Shown here one piece after another: positions 1-7,591 of a DNA stretch of 47,054 nt. Origin of the DNA: Treponema sp. (GTDB lineage Bacteria > Spirochaetota > Spirochaetia > Treponematales > Treponemataceae); contig JAEDIW010000018.1 in the NCBI GenBank assembly GCA_016296655.1, forward strand, positions 1 to 47,054. Direction: 5' to 3'. The translations under genes were made by a program, and so were the position numbers. The notes beneath the pieces are model-generated. The model made no database searches, was not told the DNA's origin, and was given only the letters and a program-made list of their open reading frames with translations. Position 1 is the first letter of the stretch, and each line of letters starts with the position of its first letter.

Positions 1-26
1 TTACGGAACAGCGTAAAAAGTCAATC

Positions 27-42
27 GATTGTTGAAACAATC
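27..42 (+). promoter_or_regulatory. 16-nt palindrome upstream of the amino acid binding protein
   Basis: GATTGTTGAAACAATC is an inverted repeat (7-nt arms, 2-nt centre) that ends 25 nt before the ATG at 68. A GGGAG ribosome binding site lies between it and the gene. It could be an operator or a 5' UTR hairpin. A palindrome with the same core, GTTGAAAC, sits at nearly the same distance from the pectate lyase start (7485-7500). Function is inferred only. Confidence 0.4.
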
Positions 43-67
43 TTCTTGACTTTTATGGGAGAGAACT

Positions 68-982
68 ATGAAAAAAATTTTGTCGGTTATAAGTGCAGTT
101 TTGCTGACTGCCTCACTTTTTGCTGCTGGTGCAAAGGAAGAAGCATCTGCTCCTAATGGGGCTATTGACAAGGCAGCTTTTGATTCTTTGATAGCTTCTG
201 GTTCCGTAGCAGCTGATTCTGAAATTGCTGCAAGCCAGTGGGCATCTGCTGTAAAAAAAGCCGGGGTTTTGCGTGTTGGAGGAACAAGAACCAGTTATCT
301 TTTCAGCCAGCTTGATGAAACTGACGGAAAAATTCGTGGTTTTGACGCAGGTTTATATCAGCTTCTGGCAAAATATATTTTGGGTGATGCTTCAAAATAT
401 GAACTTACACAGGTTACATCAAGCACTCGCGAATCTATTTTGCAGTCTGCACAAGTTGATGCAGTATTTGCAACTTATTCAATTACTCCTGCACGTTCCA
501 AGCTTATTTCATTTGCAGGTCCTTACTATGTTTCAAGGCAGGCAATCTTACTAAAAGCCGGCAATAAGAACATCAAAAAAATTGATGACCTTGCAGGCAA
601 AATCGTTGCAACTCAGTCTGGTTCAACAGGGCCTGCATTGCTGAAGGAATATGCACCTAAGGCAACTGTTCAGGAGTTTAAAACAGATCAGGAAGCTCGT
701 GCAGCTCTGGAACAGGGACGCGTAAATGCCTACGTAACTGACTATACTTTGCTTTTGAATGCAATGGTAAAAAATCCTGGAGTGTATCAGATTGCAGAGG
801 ATGTTTTTGGACCAGAAGATAATTATGGAATCGGAACGCCGCTCAACTCAGATGCTGTCGCTTTCATAAATGAATTCCTGAAAAAAATTGAAAAAGACGG
901 AACCTGGGAAAAACTGTGGAAAATTTCACTTGGAAATCGTACAGGCATTGCTACAGCTCCAAAGGCTCCTGCAATAAAATAG
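68..982 (+). CDS. Amino acid ABC transporter substrate-binding protein
   Basis: The 304-residue protein captures a polar amino acid, probably of the glutamate/aspartate type, outside the cytoplasmic membrane and hands it to the permeases encoded just downstream. It has a cleavable signal peptide (about residues 1-20, ending in SLFAAGA) with no lipobox cysteine. A family-3 bacterial extracellular solute-binding domain follows: VLRVGGTR starts the first lobe, GFDAGLYQLLAKYILG and a DAVFATYSITPAR-type hinge follow, and the C-terminus has the usual WEKLWKISLG. Start is supported by GGGAGAGAACT before the ATG. The gene order binding protein, permease, permease, ATPase supports the assignment; the exact substrate cannot be read from sequence. 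Confidence 0.88.
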   Translation: MKKILSVISAVLLTASLFAAGAKEEASAPNGAIDKAAFDSLIASGSVAADSEIAASQWASAVKKAGVLRVGGTRTSYLFSQLDETDGKIRGFDAGLYQLLAKYILGDASKYELTQVTSSTRESILQSAQVDAVFATYSITPARSKLISFAGPYYVSRQAILLKAGNKNIKKIDDLAGKIVATQSGSTGPALLKEYAPKATVQEFKTDQEARAALEQGRVNAYVTDYTLLLNAMVKNPGVYQIAEDVFGPEDNYGIGTPLNSDAVAFINEFLKKIEKDGTWEKLWKISLGNRTGIATAPKAPAIK

Positions 983-1090
983 ACTATTTTGCCAGCAGAA
1001 GATAACAAGCTGGTAACTTTGTCATAGATCTCCGTAAACTTTGCAGCTATCGGGGTCTTTTTAGTAATTTATAATTATATAAGGAAATAA

Positions 1091-1168
1091 AGGGGTTGTC
1101 TAATTAGTTCTGCCATGCTGAATTTATTTCGGAATGACATTATGAACTTTACTCTTGGGGCAGCCCCT
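1091..1168. repeat. Dispersed GGGGCAG element, copy 1
   Basis: About 78 bp bounded by imperfect inverted ends (GGGGTTGTC at the left, GGGGCAGCCCC at the right), with a core containing CTAATTAGTT, CATGCTGAA and TATGAACTTTA. Related copies are at 31600-31698 and 41659-41735. This copy lies between the binding protein gene and the first permease gene, where an intercistronic hairpin could stabilise the upstream transcript; that role is inference. Confidence 0.7.
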
Positions 1169-1182
1169 TTTGCCGTAAAAAA

Positions 1183-1842
1183 ATGAGCATAGCAGAACTT
1201 CTGAAACAATTCGGACATGAATATTTTTTAGGTTATCTTACAACTCTACAGCTGACCTTTTTTTCGTTTATAGGTGCTTTTATAATAGGTGTAATTATAA
1301 CAGTTGCCAGAATCTGTCCTGTAAGGTCTTTAAGGATTTTTGGGAATTTTTATGTGCAGATTTTCAGAAACATTCCTGGAGCTGCTTTGCTGATTCTTTT
1401 AGTATATGCTTTGCCATATCTTTCTGTAATTCTTTCATATTATACGTGCGTTTTGATTGCAACAACGCTTATTCCGTCTGCTTTTATGTCCGAGCATTTG
1501 ATTTCTGGAGTAAATACAATAGACAAAGGTCAAATTGAAGCAGCCAGATCTCTAGGCATGACTTTTTCGCAGATTATTTCTAAAATTGTAATTCCGCAGG
1601 CTGTACGCAGTTCCATTCTTCATTTAACAAATCTTCTTGTTGCAACTATGCTTACAACAGCTCTTGCAAGTCAGGTTCCTCTTTCTCCGTTGGATTTGAC
1701 AGGACTTGTTGCTCATATTAACAGTCATGTTACAGGCGGTATAATGGCTTTTGCCATTTCTGCTTTTTTATATTGTGCAACAGCAGTTGTTATTGGGCAA
1801 ACCGGCAATTATATTGACCGTAAAGTGAGGATTTTCAGATGA
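1183..1842 (+). CDS. Amino acid ABC transporter permease (first subunit)
   Basis: Integral membrane subunit of 219 residues in the HisMQ/GlnP-type permease family. About five hydrophobic spans are visible, and the cytoplasmic EAA loop, which contacts the ATPase, reads IEAARSLGMTFSQIISKIVIPQ near residues 118-139. An FRNIPGAALLILLVYALP segment matches the family's RGTPLLVQL-type stretch. No clear Shine-Dalgarno precedes the ATG; a dispersed repeat ends 15 nt upstream. The stop overlaps the start of the second permease by 4 nt, indicating translational coupling. Confidence 0.88.
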   Translation: MSIAELLKQFGHEYFLGYLTTLQLTFFSFIGAFIIGVIITVARICPVRSLRIFGNFYVQIFRNIPGAALLILLVYALPYLSVILSYYTCVLIATTLIPSAFMSEHLISGVNTIDKGQIEAARSLGMTFSQIISKIVIPQAVRSSILHLTNLLVATMLTTALASQVPLSPLDLTGLVAHINSHVTGGIMAFAISAFLYCATAVVIGQTGNYIDRKVRIFR

Positions 1843-2654
1843 AAGGTCAAAATTCAATTTTAGATGTGCTTTATGAAGAACCTGGCCCAAAAACGAAAAA
1901 ACGAATAAAAATTTTTTCGATGCTGTCATTTGCTTTTGTAGTTCTTTTTGTTTTGCTGATATTAAAACAGTTTTATGTTACGGGGCAGTTCAATGCCAGA
2001 TACTGGCGCTTTTTTGTAAAATCTACTACATGGAGTTTTCTAGGGGCAGGACTTTTGGGGACTGTAAGGGTAGCTTTGACTTCTGCTGTAATTACTTTTT
2101 TGCTTGGGTTTTTAATGATGTTTGGCAGAGTCAGGGGCGGAAAAGTTGTGAATTTTTTAAGCATGGCTTTTATTGAATTTACCCGTGGAGTTCCGACTTT
2201 ACTGTTTATTTATTTTTTCTTTTTTGCCATGCCCGCTTTTGGCATAAAAATGTCTTCCTTTTGGAAAATAACAATTCCAGTTGCAGTTTCTGCCAGTGGT
2301 GCTGTTGCTGAAGTTCTGCGTGGCGGTATAAATGCGGTTCATAAAGGACAGCGAGAGGCAGCTCTTTCCCTTGGTTTTAGTGAAAACAGAACTTTTTTTA
2401 AGATTCTTTTTCCACAGGCTTTTAAATTTGTAATTCCTTCGCTGATTGCGGAGCTTGTAATAGTTTTAAAAGATACGACATTTGCATACGTTGTTTCTTT
2501 TAATGATCTTATGCAGAATTCAAGTGTGTTGATTTCCAATTACGATGCCCTGCTTTCTGTTTATCTTGTAACTGCAATTATTTATATTATAATAAATTAT
2601 TTGTTGAATAAGCTTTCAGTTTCCCTTGCGCTGAAAAAAAAACTGAAAAAATAA
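1839..2654 (+). CDS. Amino acid ABC transporter permease (second subunit)
   Basis: Second HisMQ-type permease, 271 residues, with a longer N-terminal cytoplasmic tail (about 25 residues, K-rich) before the first membrane span. The FTRGVPTLLFIYFFFFAMP segment and the EAA loop (REAALSLGFSENRTFFKILFPQ, about residues 173-194) are typical. It would form a heterodimer with the preceding permease. The ATG overlaps the previous stop (ATGA). The family is clear; the substrate is inferred from the cluster. Confidence 0.88.
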   Translation: MKGQNSILDVLYEEPGPKTKKRIKIFSMLSFAFVVLFVLLILKQFYVTGQFNARYWRFFVKSTTWSFLGAGLLGTVRVALTSAVITFLLGFLMMFGRVRGGKVVNFLSMAFIEFTRGVPTLLFIYFFFFAMPAFGIKMSSFWKITIPVAVSASGAVAEVLRGGINAVHKGQREAALSLGFSENRTFFKILFPQAFKFVIPSLIAELVIVLKDTTFAYVVSFNDLMQNSSVLISNYDALLSVYLVTAIIYIIINYLLNKLSVSLALKKKLKK

Positions 2655-2698
2655 AATTTTTTGCCGTAAGAGATGTTTTTATAGATTGGGAGTAAAAA

Positions 2699-3457
2699 AT
2701 GGATGAAGTTTTAGCAGAGAGTGAAGTTCCTGTAATTGAGCTTAGAAATATAAAAAAGCATTTTGGTTCTTTGTATGTGTTGAAGGATATAAGCCTGAAA
2801 GTACATAAAGGCGAAGTTGTTGCTATAATTGGTCCCTCAGGTTCAGGAAAGTCTACGTTATGCAGGACAATAAATCGTCTTGAAACTGTCGATTCTGGAG
2901 AAATTTTTATCTGCGGTGAAAAAATTCCGCAGGAGGGCAGAAACCTTGCACGGTTGCGCTCTGAAGTTGGAATGGTTTTTCAGTCATTCAATCTTTTTGC
3001 CCATAAAACGATTCTTGAAAATGTAATGCTTGCTCCTGTAGACGTGTTGAAAAAAAAGAAGAAAGATGTAAAGGTTGAGGCGCTTGAGCTTTTAAAAAGA
3101 GTTGGTGTTGAAAATCAGGCTGAAAAATTCCCGGCACAACTTTCTGGTGGACAGCAGCAAAGAGTGGCCATTGCACGTTCCCTTGCCATGCATCCTAAAG
3201 CAATTTTATTTGATGAGCCTACAAGTGCGCTGGATCCTGAAATGATAGGCGAAGTTCTGTCTGTAATTCGGGAACTTGCAGAAACAGGAATGACCATGCT
3301 TATTGTTACGCACGAAATGAATTTTGCTAGAGAAGTTGCAGACAGGATTATTTTTATGGATGACGGTTTTGTAATTGCCGATGAATCTCCTGATGATTTC
3401 TTTGCAAATCAAAAAAATCCGCGTATACAGGCTTTTTTGAGCAAGGTTTCAAAATAG
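2699..3457 (+). CDS. Amino acid ABC transporter ATP-binding protein
   Basis: GlnQ/HisP-type ATPase of 252 residues that powers import. Visible motifs: Walker A GPSGSGKST, Q-loop VFQSFNLF, signature LSGGQQQR, Walker B ILFDEPTSALD and the switch histidine in IVTHEMNFA. The N-terminus carries about ten extra acidic residues before VIELRNIKKHFG. Start supported by TTGGGAG 5-6 nt before ATG. Last gene of the four-gene transporter unit; the next gene is on the opposite strand. Confidence 0.92.
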   Translation: MDEVLAESEVPVIELRNIKKHFGSLYVLKDISLKVHKGEVVAIIGPSGSGKSTLCRTINRLETVDSGEIFICGEKIPQEGRNLARLRSEVGMVFQSFNLFAHKTILENVMLAPVDVLKKKKKDVKVEALELLKRVGVENQAEKFPAQLSGGQQQRVAIARSLAMHPKAILFDEPTSALDPEMIGEVLSVIRELAETGMTMLIVTHEMNFAREVADRIIFMDDGFVIADESPDDFFANQKNPRIQAFLSKVSK

Positions 3458-3500
3458 CTTTTTAGTTTTTGACTCTATGCCCTGTAATTTAGCAGGCTGG

Positions 3501-4193
3501 CTATTTTAAAAGTGAAACAATATATTCAAAAAATGGAGAAGTAAGGGCTTCTGGATGCCATTGAACTGCAAGAATCTTATTGCCCTCAAAACCTTCAACA
3601 ATTCCATCTTCTGAATATGCAATGGCTTTCAGGTTTTTGCCTAAGGTTTTTATGCCCTGATGATGCAGACTGTTTACTTCAAGTTCGGTATTTCCAAATG
3701 CCTTAAACAAGTGAGAATCTTTTTCGATTTTGACCTTATGCACAGGTTTATACGGGCTGTCTTTGCGCATGTGAGAAAGGGAATCTGGGCGTTCTGCAGA
3801 AATGTCCTGAAATAGCGTTCCGCCGCATACAATGTTAAGGCCTTGAAAGCCTCTGCAGATTCCAAAAACCCATTTGCCAAGAGAACGGGCTTTTTTTATA
3901 AGTTCAAGTTGATAGTTGTCCATTAAATCGTCAGGTATGACAGTGTATTCTTTTTTTTCTTCATGGTAGTAGACTGGGCTGAAATCTGCACCACCAGGAA
4001 CCAGCAACGCATCAAAAGGTGCAAGCTGTTCTTCTATGTCTTCTGTTTTTAAATAAGGCAGAATAAAGGGCAACGCTCCGGCTTTTTCAAGTTGCGTTGT
4101 ATAGGCTTCGTTTACGAAACATTCTCTGTAAGTGAATGCAGCATCAGGATGAGGTTCTTTTAGCACTCCTGCAATTGCAATTAAAGGTTTCAT
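3501..4193 (-). CDS. Class I glutamine amidotransferase-like (peptidase C26) hydrolase
   Basis: A 230-residue protein of the gamma-glutamyl-GABA hydrolase (PuuD-like) family, expected to hydrolyse a gamma-glutamyl amide bond in the cytoplasm. It shows the oxyanion segment LLVPGGADFSP, the nucleophile elbow GICRGFQGLNI with its cysteine, and the distal catalytic pair in QWHPEAL. The start at MKPLIAIAGV is chosen because the family begins there; an in-frame GTG six codons earlier is possible. Neither start has an obvious Shine-Dalgarno. Convergent with the ABC transporter. The exact substrate is unknown. Confidence 0.8.
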   Translation of the reverse strand: MKPLIAIAGVLKEPHPDAAFTYRECFVNEAYTTQLEKAGALPFILPYLKTEDIEEQLAPFDALLVPGGADFSPVYYHEEKKEYTVIPDDLMDNYQLELIKKARSLGKWVFGICRGFQGLNIVCGGTLFQDISAERPDSLSHMRKDSPYKPVHKVKIEKDSHLFKAFGNTELEVNSLHHQGIKTLGKNLKAIAYSEDGIVEGFEGNKILAVQWHPEALTSPFFEYIVSLLK

Positions 4194-4292
4194 GAAAAAC
4201 GATGTTATCACTATGAAAGTTTTTGGTCAATTTTTAAAGTTTTCTAAAAATGAGTTTTTTGATATACTTTATGGCAGGAAGGTTTAAGGGAT

Positions 4293-4877
4293 ATGAAAAA
4301 AGTTCTTTTTATAAATGCATGTCCGAGGATTGACTCAAGGACTTTGAAACTTGCACGGAACTATTTTGAATTGCTCAAAAATTCGCAGGAAATTCAGATT
4401 CAGGAAGTAAAAGTTTGTGAACTTAAGCTTAAGCCGCTGTGTGAACAGAGTTTGCTCAGGCGGAACGCAGAAATTGAAAGTGGAAATCTGTCAGGCGAAG
4501 AATATAAATATGCAAAAGATTTTGCAGCTGCTGATTTGATAGTTGTTGCAGCTCCCTTCTGGGATGCTTCATATCCCGCTGTTCTGAAAACATATATAGA
4601 AAATATTTGCGTAAATACAATAACTTTTGAATACAATTCAAAAGGCATCCCTCAGAAAAAATGCCATGCCGAAAAACTGATATACATTACAACTGCAGGT
4701 GGTTTTTTACCAGAAGTTACAAGCGTGCAGTTGCAGTGGCAGGAATTGTGCAATATGTTTTCAATCAGGGAATTCCGTTTTTATGCGGCTGACAGATTGG
4801 ACATTGTTCCTGCCGACGTGGAAAAAATTCTTTCTGACACAATGGAAAAAATTGCTTCAGGCGAAAAATTGAAATAG
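4293..4877 (+). CDS. Flavodoxin-fold NAD(P)H oxidoreductase
   Basis: The 194-residue protein resembles FMN-dependent NADH-azoreductase/quinone reductases (AzoR and MdaB types). Visible features: the N-terminal phosphate-binding strand-loop KKVLFINACPRIDSRT, the central VVAAPFWDASYPAVLKTYIEN segment and IYITTAGG, which contact FMN and NAD(P)H in the family. AGGAAGG lies about 10 nt before the ATG and a possible -10 box TATACT is at 4263. It stands alone between two minus-strand units. The natural acceptor cannot be deduced. Confidence 0.78.
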   Translation: MKKVLFINACPRIDSRTLKLARNYFELLKNSQEIQIQEVKVCELKLKPLCEQSLLRRNAEIESGNLSGEEYKYAKDFAAADLIVVAAPFWDASYPAVLKTYIENICVNTITFEYNSKGIPQKKCHAEKLIYITTAGGFLPEVTSVQLQWQELCNMFSIREFRFYAADRLDIVPADVEKILSDTMEKIASGEKLK

Positions 4878-4879
4878 CC

Positions 4880-5314
4880 TTACTTTGTAATTATTTTCTG
4901 GAGCATATCCTGAACTGCATAAACCAGACTTATTCCTACTGCAATTCCAAGTGCGTAGCTCATGGTTTGCCTGGAATAGTCGTATGCAATATTCAGGCTT
5001 CCTTGAATAAAAAATTCCAGGGTTCTGTAAAGCATCCCGCCAGGAACCAGTGGCATAAGGGCTATAATCAAAAATTGATTTGCCGGGGTTTTTCGTATGC
5101 GGGCAAGAAATTCTGCACTTGCAGATGTCCATATTCCTGCCAGCATTGCAGAAACGAATAAATTGAAGTTGTAATGCCTGCTTATTAAAAACACAATCCA
5201 GCAAAACATGCCACTGACAGATGCTTCCAGCAAAAAGCGTTTGCGCAAATTAAACATGAGGGCAAAGCCGAGAGAGCCAAAAAAAGCCATTAAAAGTTGA
5301 ATTTTATAATCCAT
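4880..5314 (-). CDS. ThrE-like exporter, C-terminal-type membrane subunit
   Basis: A 144-residue, almost wholly hydrophobic protein of the small threonine/serine exporter half (ThrE_2/DUF3815 type) with four to five predicted spans and the family's ALMPLVPGGMLYRTLEFF segment. In species with split exporters this half pairs with the larger cytosolic-plus-membrane half encoded immediately upstream (5342-6103). AGGAAG precedes the ATG by 7 nt. It runs tail to tail with the flavodoxin-fold gene, stops 2 nt apart. The transported solute (threonine/serine or another small metabolite) is inferred from family. Confidence 0.8.
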   Translation of the reverse strand: MDYKIQLLMAFFGSLGFALMFNLRKRFLLEASVSGMFCWIVFLISRHYNFNLFVSAMLAGIWTSASAEFLARIRKTPANQFLIIALMPLVPGGMLYRTLEFFIQGSLNIAYDYSRQTMSYALGIAVGISLVYAVQDMLQKIITK

Positions 5315-5341
5315 TGTTTCACTTCCTGTAGAATTTTTGAA

Positions 5342-6103
5342 TCAGAACCAGTTTCTAATCATAACAGGAATGGCAAAGCCAAAGGCTAAAGCGCCAGCCC
5401 AGAGGACAGTTTCTGCAAAGCGCATGATTCCTGTGATTGTATCACCTACAAAGATGTCTTTTATGGCATTGCACATGGCAAGTCCTGGAATCAAAATCAT
5501 TATGTCACCTATGATGATTTTGTCGATATGCAGCTGATTTGAAAAAACATGGCAGATGAAAAGCGTTAGTATTCCTGTCAGAAATGAACAGAAAAAGTTG
5601 AAAAAAACAATGTTGCTGCATATCTTTGAAAGATATTTTTGCATCACCCAGATAAAAAGAGCCAGTAAGGCAGCTGCAACTGAATCCTGAATTGTTCCGC
5701 CAAAAAAAATAGTGAAACTTGCTGCTGCACAAAGTTCGCCGGTAAGAACTTTCAGCTGGCTTACAGATTCTGCCTTGATGCTTTTCAGTTGATTTTCAAG
5801 GTCATCCAAAGACATCTGCTGCTGACAGAATTTTCTTGACAGTGCATTGATGTTTTCAAGCCGACGGAAATTTGTGGAAGGGCTTGTTGTTATGCGTCTT
5901 GTGTGCGTATATGACTCTTCGTCGGAAATTTTCATGGTTGCAATGATGCTTGAAGTGATGGCCAGAACATCCATGTGTTCTGCGCCGTAAGATTTTCCAA
6001 GATGAATGAGAGTCTGCTCTATTCTGTGGACATCTGAGCCGTTTTCCATCATGATTCTGCCCATGTCCAAAAAAATGCCTAGTGCTTTTTCGTGTCTGTT
6101 CAT
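5342..6103 (-). CDS. ThrE-like exporter, N-terminal-type subunit
   Basis: A 253-residue threonine/serine exporter (DUF1212/ThrE) protein: a cytosolic N-terminal domain beginning NRHEKALGIFLDMGRIMMEN with the family's ENGSDVHRIEQTL motif, then about five membrane spans with PGLAMCNAIKDIFVGD. The ATG at 6103 is chosen because the family starts there. The reading frame continues 46 codons further upstream, but that part is encoded by a GC-rich repeat island (6118-6246) and has no family resemblance. Likely co-transcribed with the smaller half 27 nt downstream. Confidence 0.85.
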   Translation of the reverse strand: MNRHEKALGIFLDMGRIMMENGSDVHRIEQTLIHLGKSYGAEHMDVLAITSSIIATMKISDEESYTHTRRITTSPSTNFRRLENINALSRKFCQQQMSLDDLENQLKSIKAESVSQLKVLTGELCAAASFTIFFGGTIQDSVAAALLALFIWVMQKYLSKICSNIVFFNFFCSFLTGILTLFICHVFSNQLHIDKIIIGDIMILIPGLAMCNAIKDIFVGDTITGIMRFAETVLWAGALAFGFAIPVMIRNWF

Positions 6104-6117
6104 ATTTTTCTGGTTAA

Positions 6118-6246
6118 ATGGTGGCTGTGAGGCGTGAGCGCTGGTAAGGGCGCCGCAGGCGGTCACTGCGAAGCAGGACTGAGCGTTAGCGAACCCTGTA
6201 CATAGCGACCTGTAGCGAAACGCAGTTGAGCGAAAGGACACGCCCT
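6118..6246. repeat. GC-rich mosaic repeat island A
   Basis: A visibly GC-rich block in AT-rich surroundings with iterated AGCGNNAGCGAA-like units, including GAGCGTTAGCGAACCC and CTGCGAAGCAG, ending in GCCCTGAAAAAAA. The GAGCGTTAGCGAACCC unit also occurs in island B (15855-15984), and related units occur in island D (31552-31765). It lies between the pectate lyase stop and the ThrE-like start and creates a spurious in-frame N-terminal extension of the latter. Confidence 0.6.
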
Positions 6247-6254
6247 GAAAAAAA

Positions 6255-7457
6255 TTATAATCCTGAAATTGCCATTGGTTTTCCAGCTCCGGCAGAAACT
6301 GGAACTGATTTTTTTATCTGTTCAGCATCTTCAAGGGAGTAGCTGTAAGGAATTGACCAGGGTTTTTCAGCAGATTCATGAGCGGAAAAAGATTTTAACT
6401 TGTCAATTTTATCATACGAGCAGTTTGAAGAAGAAAGTTTTGGAATGTTGCCCGAATGGTAAAATTTTGAAAAAGTTTTGGCGTTTTTATCTGAAGAATC
6501 GTAATATTTTATGATTGGACCTGCGTGTTTTCCGAAGAAATTGTTTTCTACAATGTATTGTGAAGCGATTCCTGGCCCCAGGCTTGAGCCTGAATTTTCT
6601 TTAATGCCGATGTTGTCGTAAACGTTGTTGTAAATATGCATTTGTGTTCCGCGTGAACGTGGCAGACGCTGAATTACATCGTGGAAATAGTTGTGGTGCA
6701 GGGTTATCTGGCGATCCTCCGGCGTTGTGAATGAATCACTTGGGGCAATGAGCATTACTTTGTCATGGTTTGTAAATTCGCAGTAAGAAACGGTGATGTT
6801 TTTGCCGCTTTTTATGTCGAATGAACCGTCATGGTTGTAGTTGCGCTGCAAGTCTACGCAAATTCCGTCTGTAAAGGTGCAGTGATCAACCCAAACATTG
6901 GAAGTAGAGCCTTCTATGCCTAGTGAATCTGCACTGGCTTTGGAGCTTGATTTAACTTTTGTATTTATTTCTGTGGAGCCGTGGTCATCATAGAATGTAA
7001 CATTGCGGATAATAATGTTTTTCTTTGACTTTATGCTGATTCCGCCGTATTTGATTCTTGCATTGTTAGTTCCAATGAGAGTTGTGTTGCTGCCCATTGA
7101 TATTGAAAAATCTGCATTTTTACGAGTACCGTCGGAGTTGAACTGGTCAAAAAAGCTGTGGTCTTTGTCAGAAACTTTGCCACCGCTGAGGTCAACATCT
7201 CCGGAAAGAACAATGAATTTTTCAGAATCTGAGGCTATTGCTTTCTTAAATGCTGCAAATTTTTGGGCAGGGTTAGGGAATGTTGTGTCGTCTATGACTT
7301 TTATTTCTGCTTTTGAATATGCCATTTTTCCGTTGTCAGCCCAACCTCCGGTTGTAACCTTTTCGCCTGGATTTGCAGAAAGTTCAGTTGTTTCCATTGC
7401 AGTAACGGCTACTGCAAAAAGCATACCTGTCAGCAGGTAAAGAAAAATACGTTTCAT
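6255..7457 (-). CDS. Secreted pectate lyase (polysaccharide lyase family 1)
   Basis: A 400-residue protein with a signal peptide (residues 1-20, MKRIFLYLLTGMLFAVAVTA), so exported. It should cleave polygalacturonate by beta-elimination with calcium. The parallel beta-helix signature is seen as repeated NITVSYCEF/NNVYDN-type turns; VWVDHCTFTDG is the family's WIDH region, and QRLPRSRG followed by MHIYNN carries the catalytic arginine region. AGGAGA lies 8 nt before ATG. It works upstream of UxaB and UxaA at 34.4-37.8 kb if both are on one pathway. Fine specificity (pectate or pectin) is not resolvable. Confidence 0.9.
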   Translation of the reverse strand: MKRIFLYLLTGMLFAVAVTAMETTELSANPGEKVTTGGWADNGKMAYSKAEIKVIDDTTFPNPAQKFAAFKKAIASDSEKFIVLSGDVDLSGGKVSDKDHSFFDQFNSDGTRKNADFSISMGSNTTLIGTNNARIKYGGISIKSKKNIIIRNVTFYDDHGSTEINTKVKSSSKASADSLGIEGSTSNVWVDHCTFTDGICVDLQRNYNHDGSFDIKSGKNITVSYCEFTNHDKVMLIAPSDSFTTPEDRQITLHHNYFHDVIQRLPRSRGTQMHIYNNVYDNIGIKENSGSSLGPGIASQYIVENNFFGKHAGPIIKYYDSSDKNAKTFSKFYHSGNIPKLSSSNCSYDKIDKLKSFSAHESAEKPWSIPYSYSLEDAEQIKKSVPVSAGAGKPMAISGL

Positions 7458-7484
7458 CTAAAGTCTCCTGTAAAAGAGCAATGA

Positions 7485-7500
7485 GGAAGTTTCAACTTCC
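7485..7500 (-). promoter_or_regulatory. Palindrome upstream of pectate lyase gene
   Basis: On the minus strand GGAAGTTGAAACTTCC is a perfect 16-nt inverted repeat that ends 27 nt before the pectate lyase ATG. It shares the centre GTTGAAAC and its spacing with the palindrome at 27-42. Candidate operator or 5' UTR hairpin; no regulator gene for it is seen in the window. Confidence 0.4.
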
Positions 7501-7501
7501 G

Positions 7502-7536
7502 GTTTGAGTTTTTAAGCTAAAGTCTGCAACTCAAAC
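7502..7536 (-). terminator. Hairpin downstream of the alpha-hydroxy-acid oxidase gene
   Basis: Nine-bp arms GTTTGAGTT (7502-7510) and AACTCAAAC (7528-7536) with a 17-nt loop follow the gene that stops at 7592. No strong U-run follows on the minus strand, so it may be a weak terminator or an mRNA 3' stabiliser. Confidence 0.4.
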
Positions 7537-7591
7537 TTTATGCAGATAAAAGCTGCTTGATTACAATGGCCTTTATCTTATATCTTTTTTA

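Noticed and set aside
6104..6241. 46-codon N-terminal extension of the ThrE-like protein
   Set aside because: It is encoded by GC-rich repeat island A, has no family resemblance, and a family-consistent ATG lies at 6103.
7003..7440. 145-residue open frame opposite the pectate lyase gene
   Set aside because: Antisense to a well-supported gene, with no ribosome binding site and no recognisable domain.
7485..7500. Start of a CRISPR array, because GTTGAAAC resembles the end of many CRISPR repeats
   Set aside because: Only two isolated palindromes with differing arms, 7 kb apart, and no spacers or cas genes.
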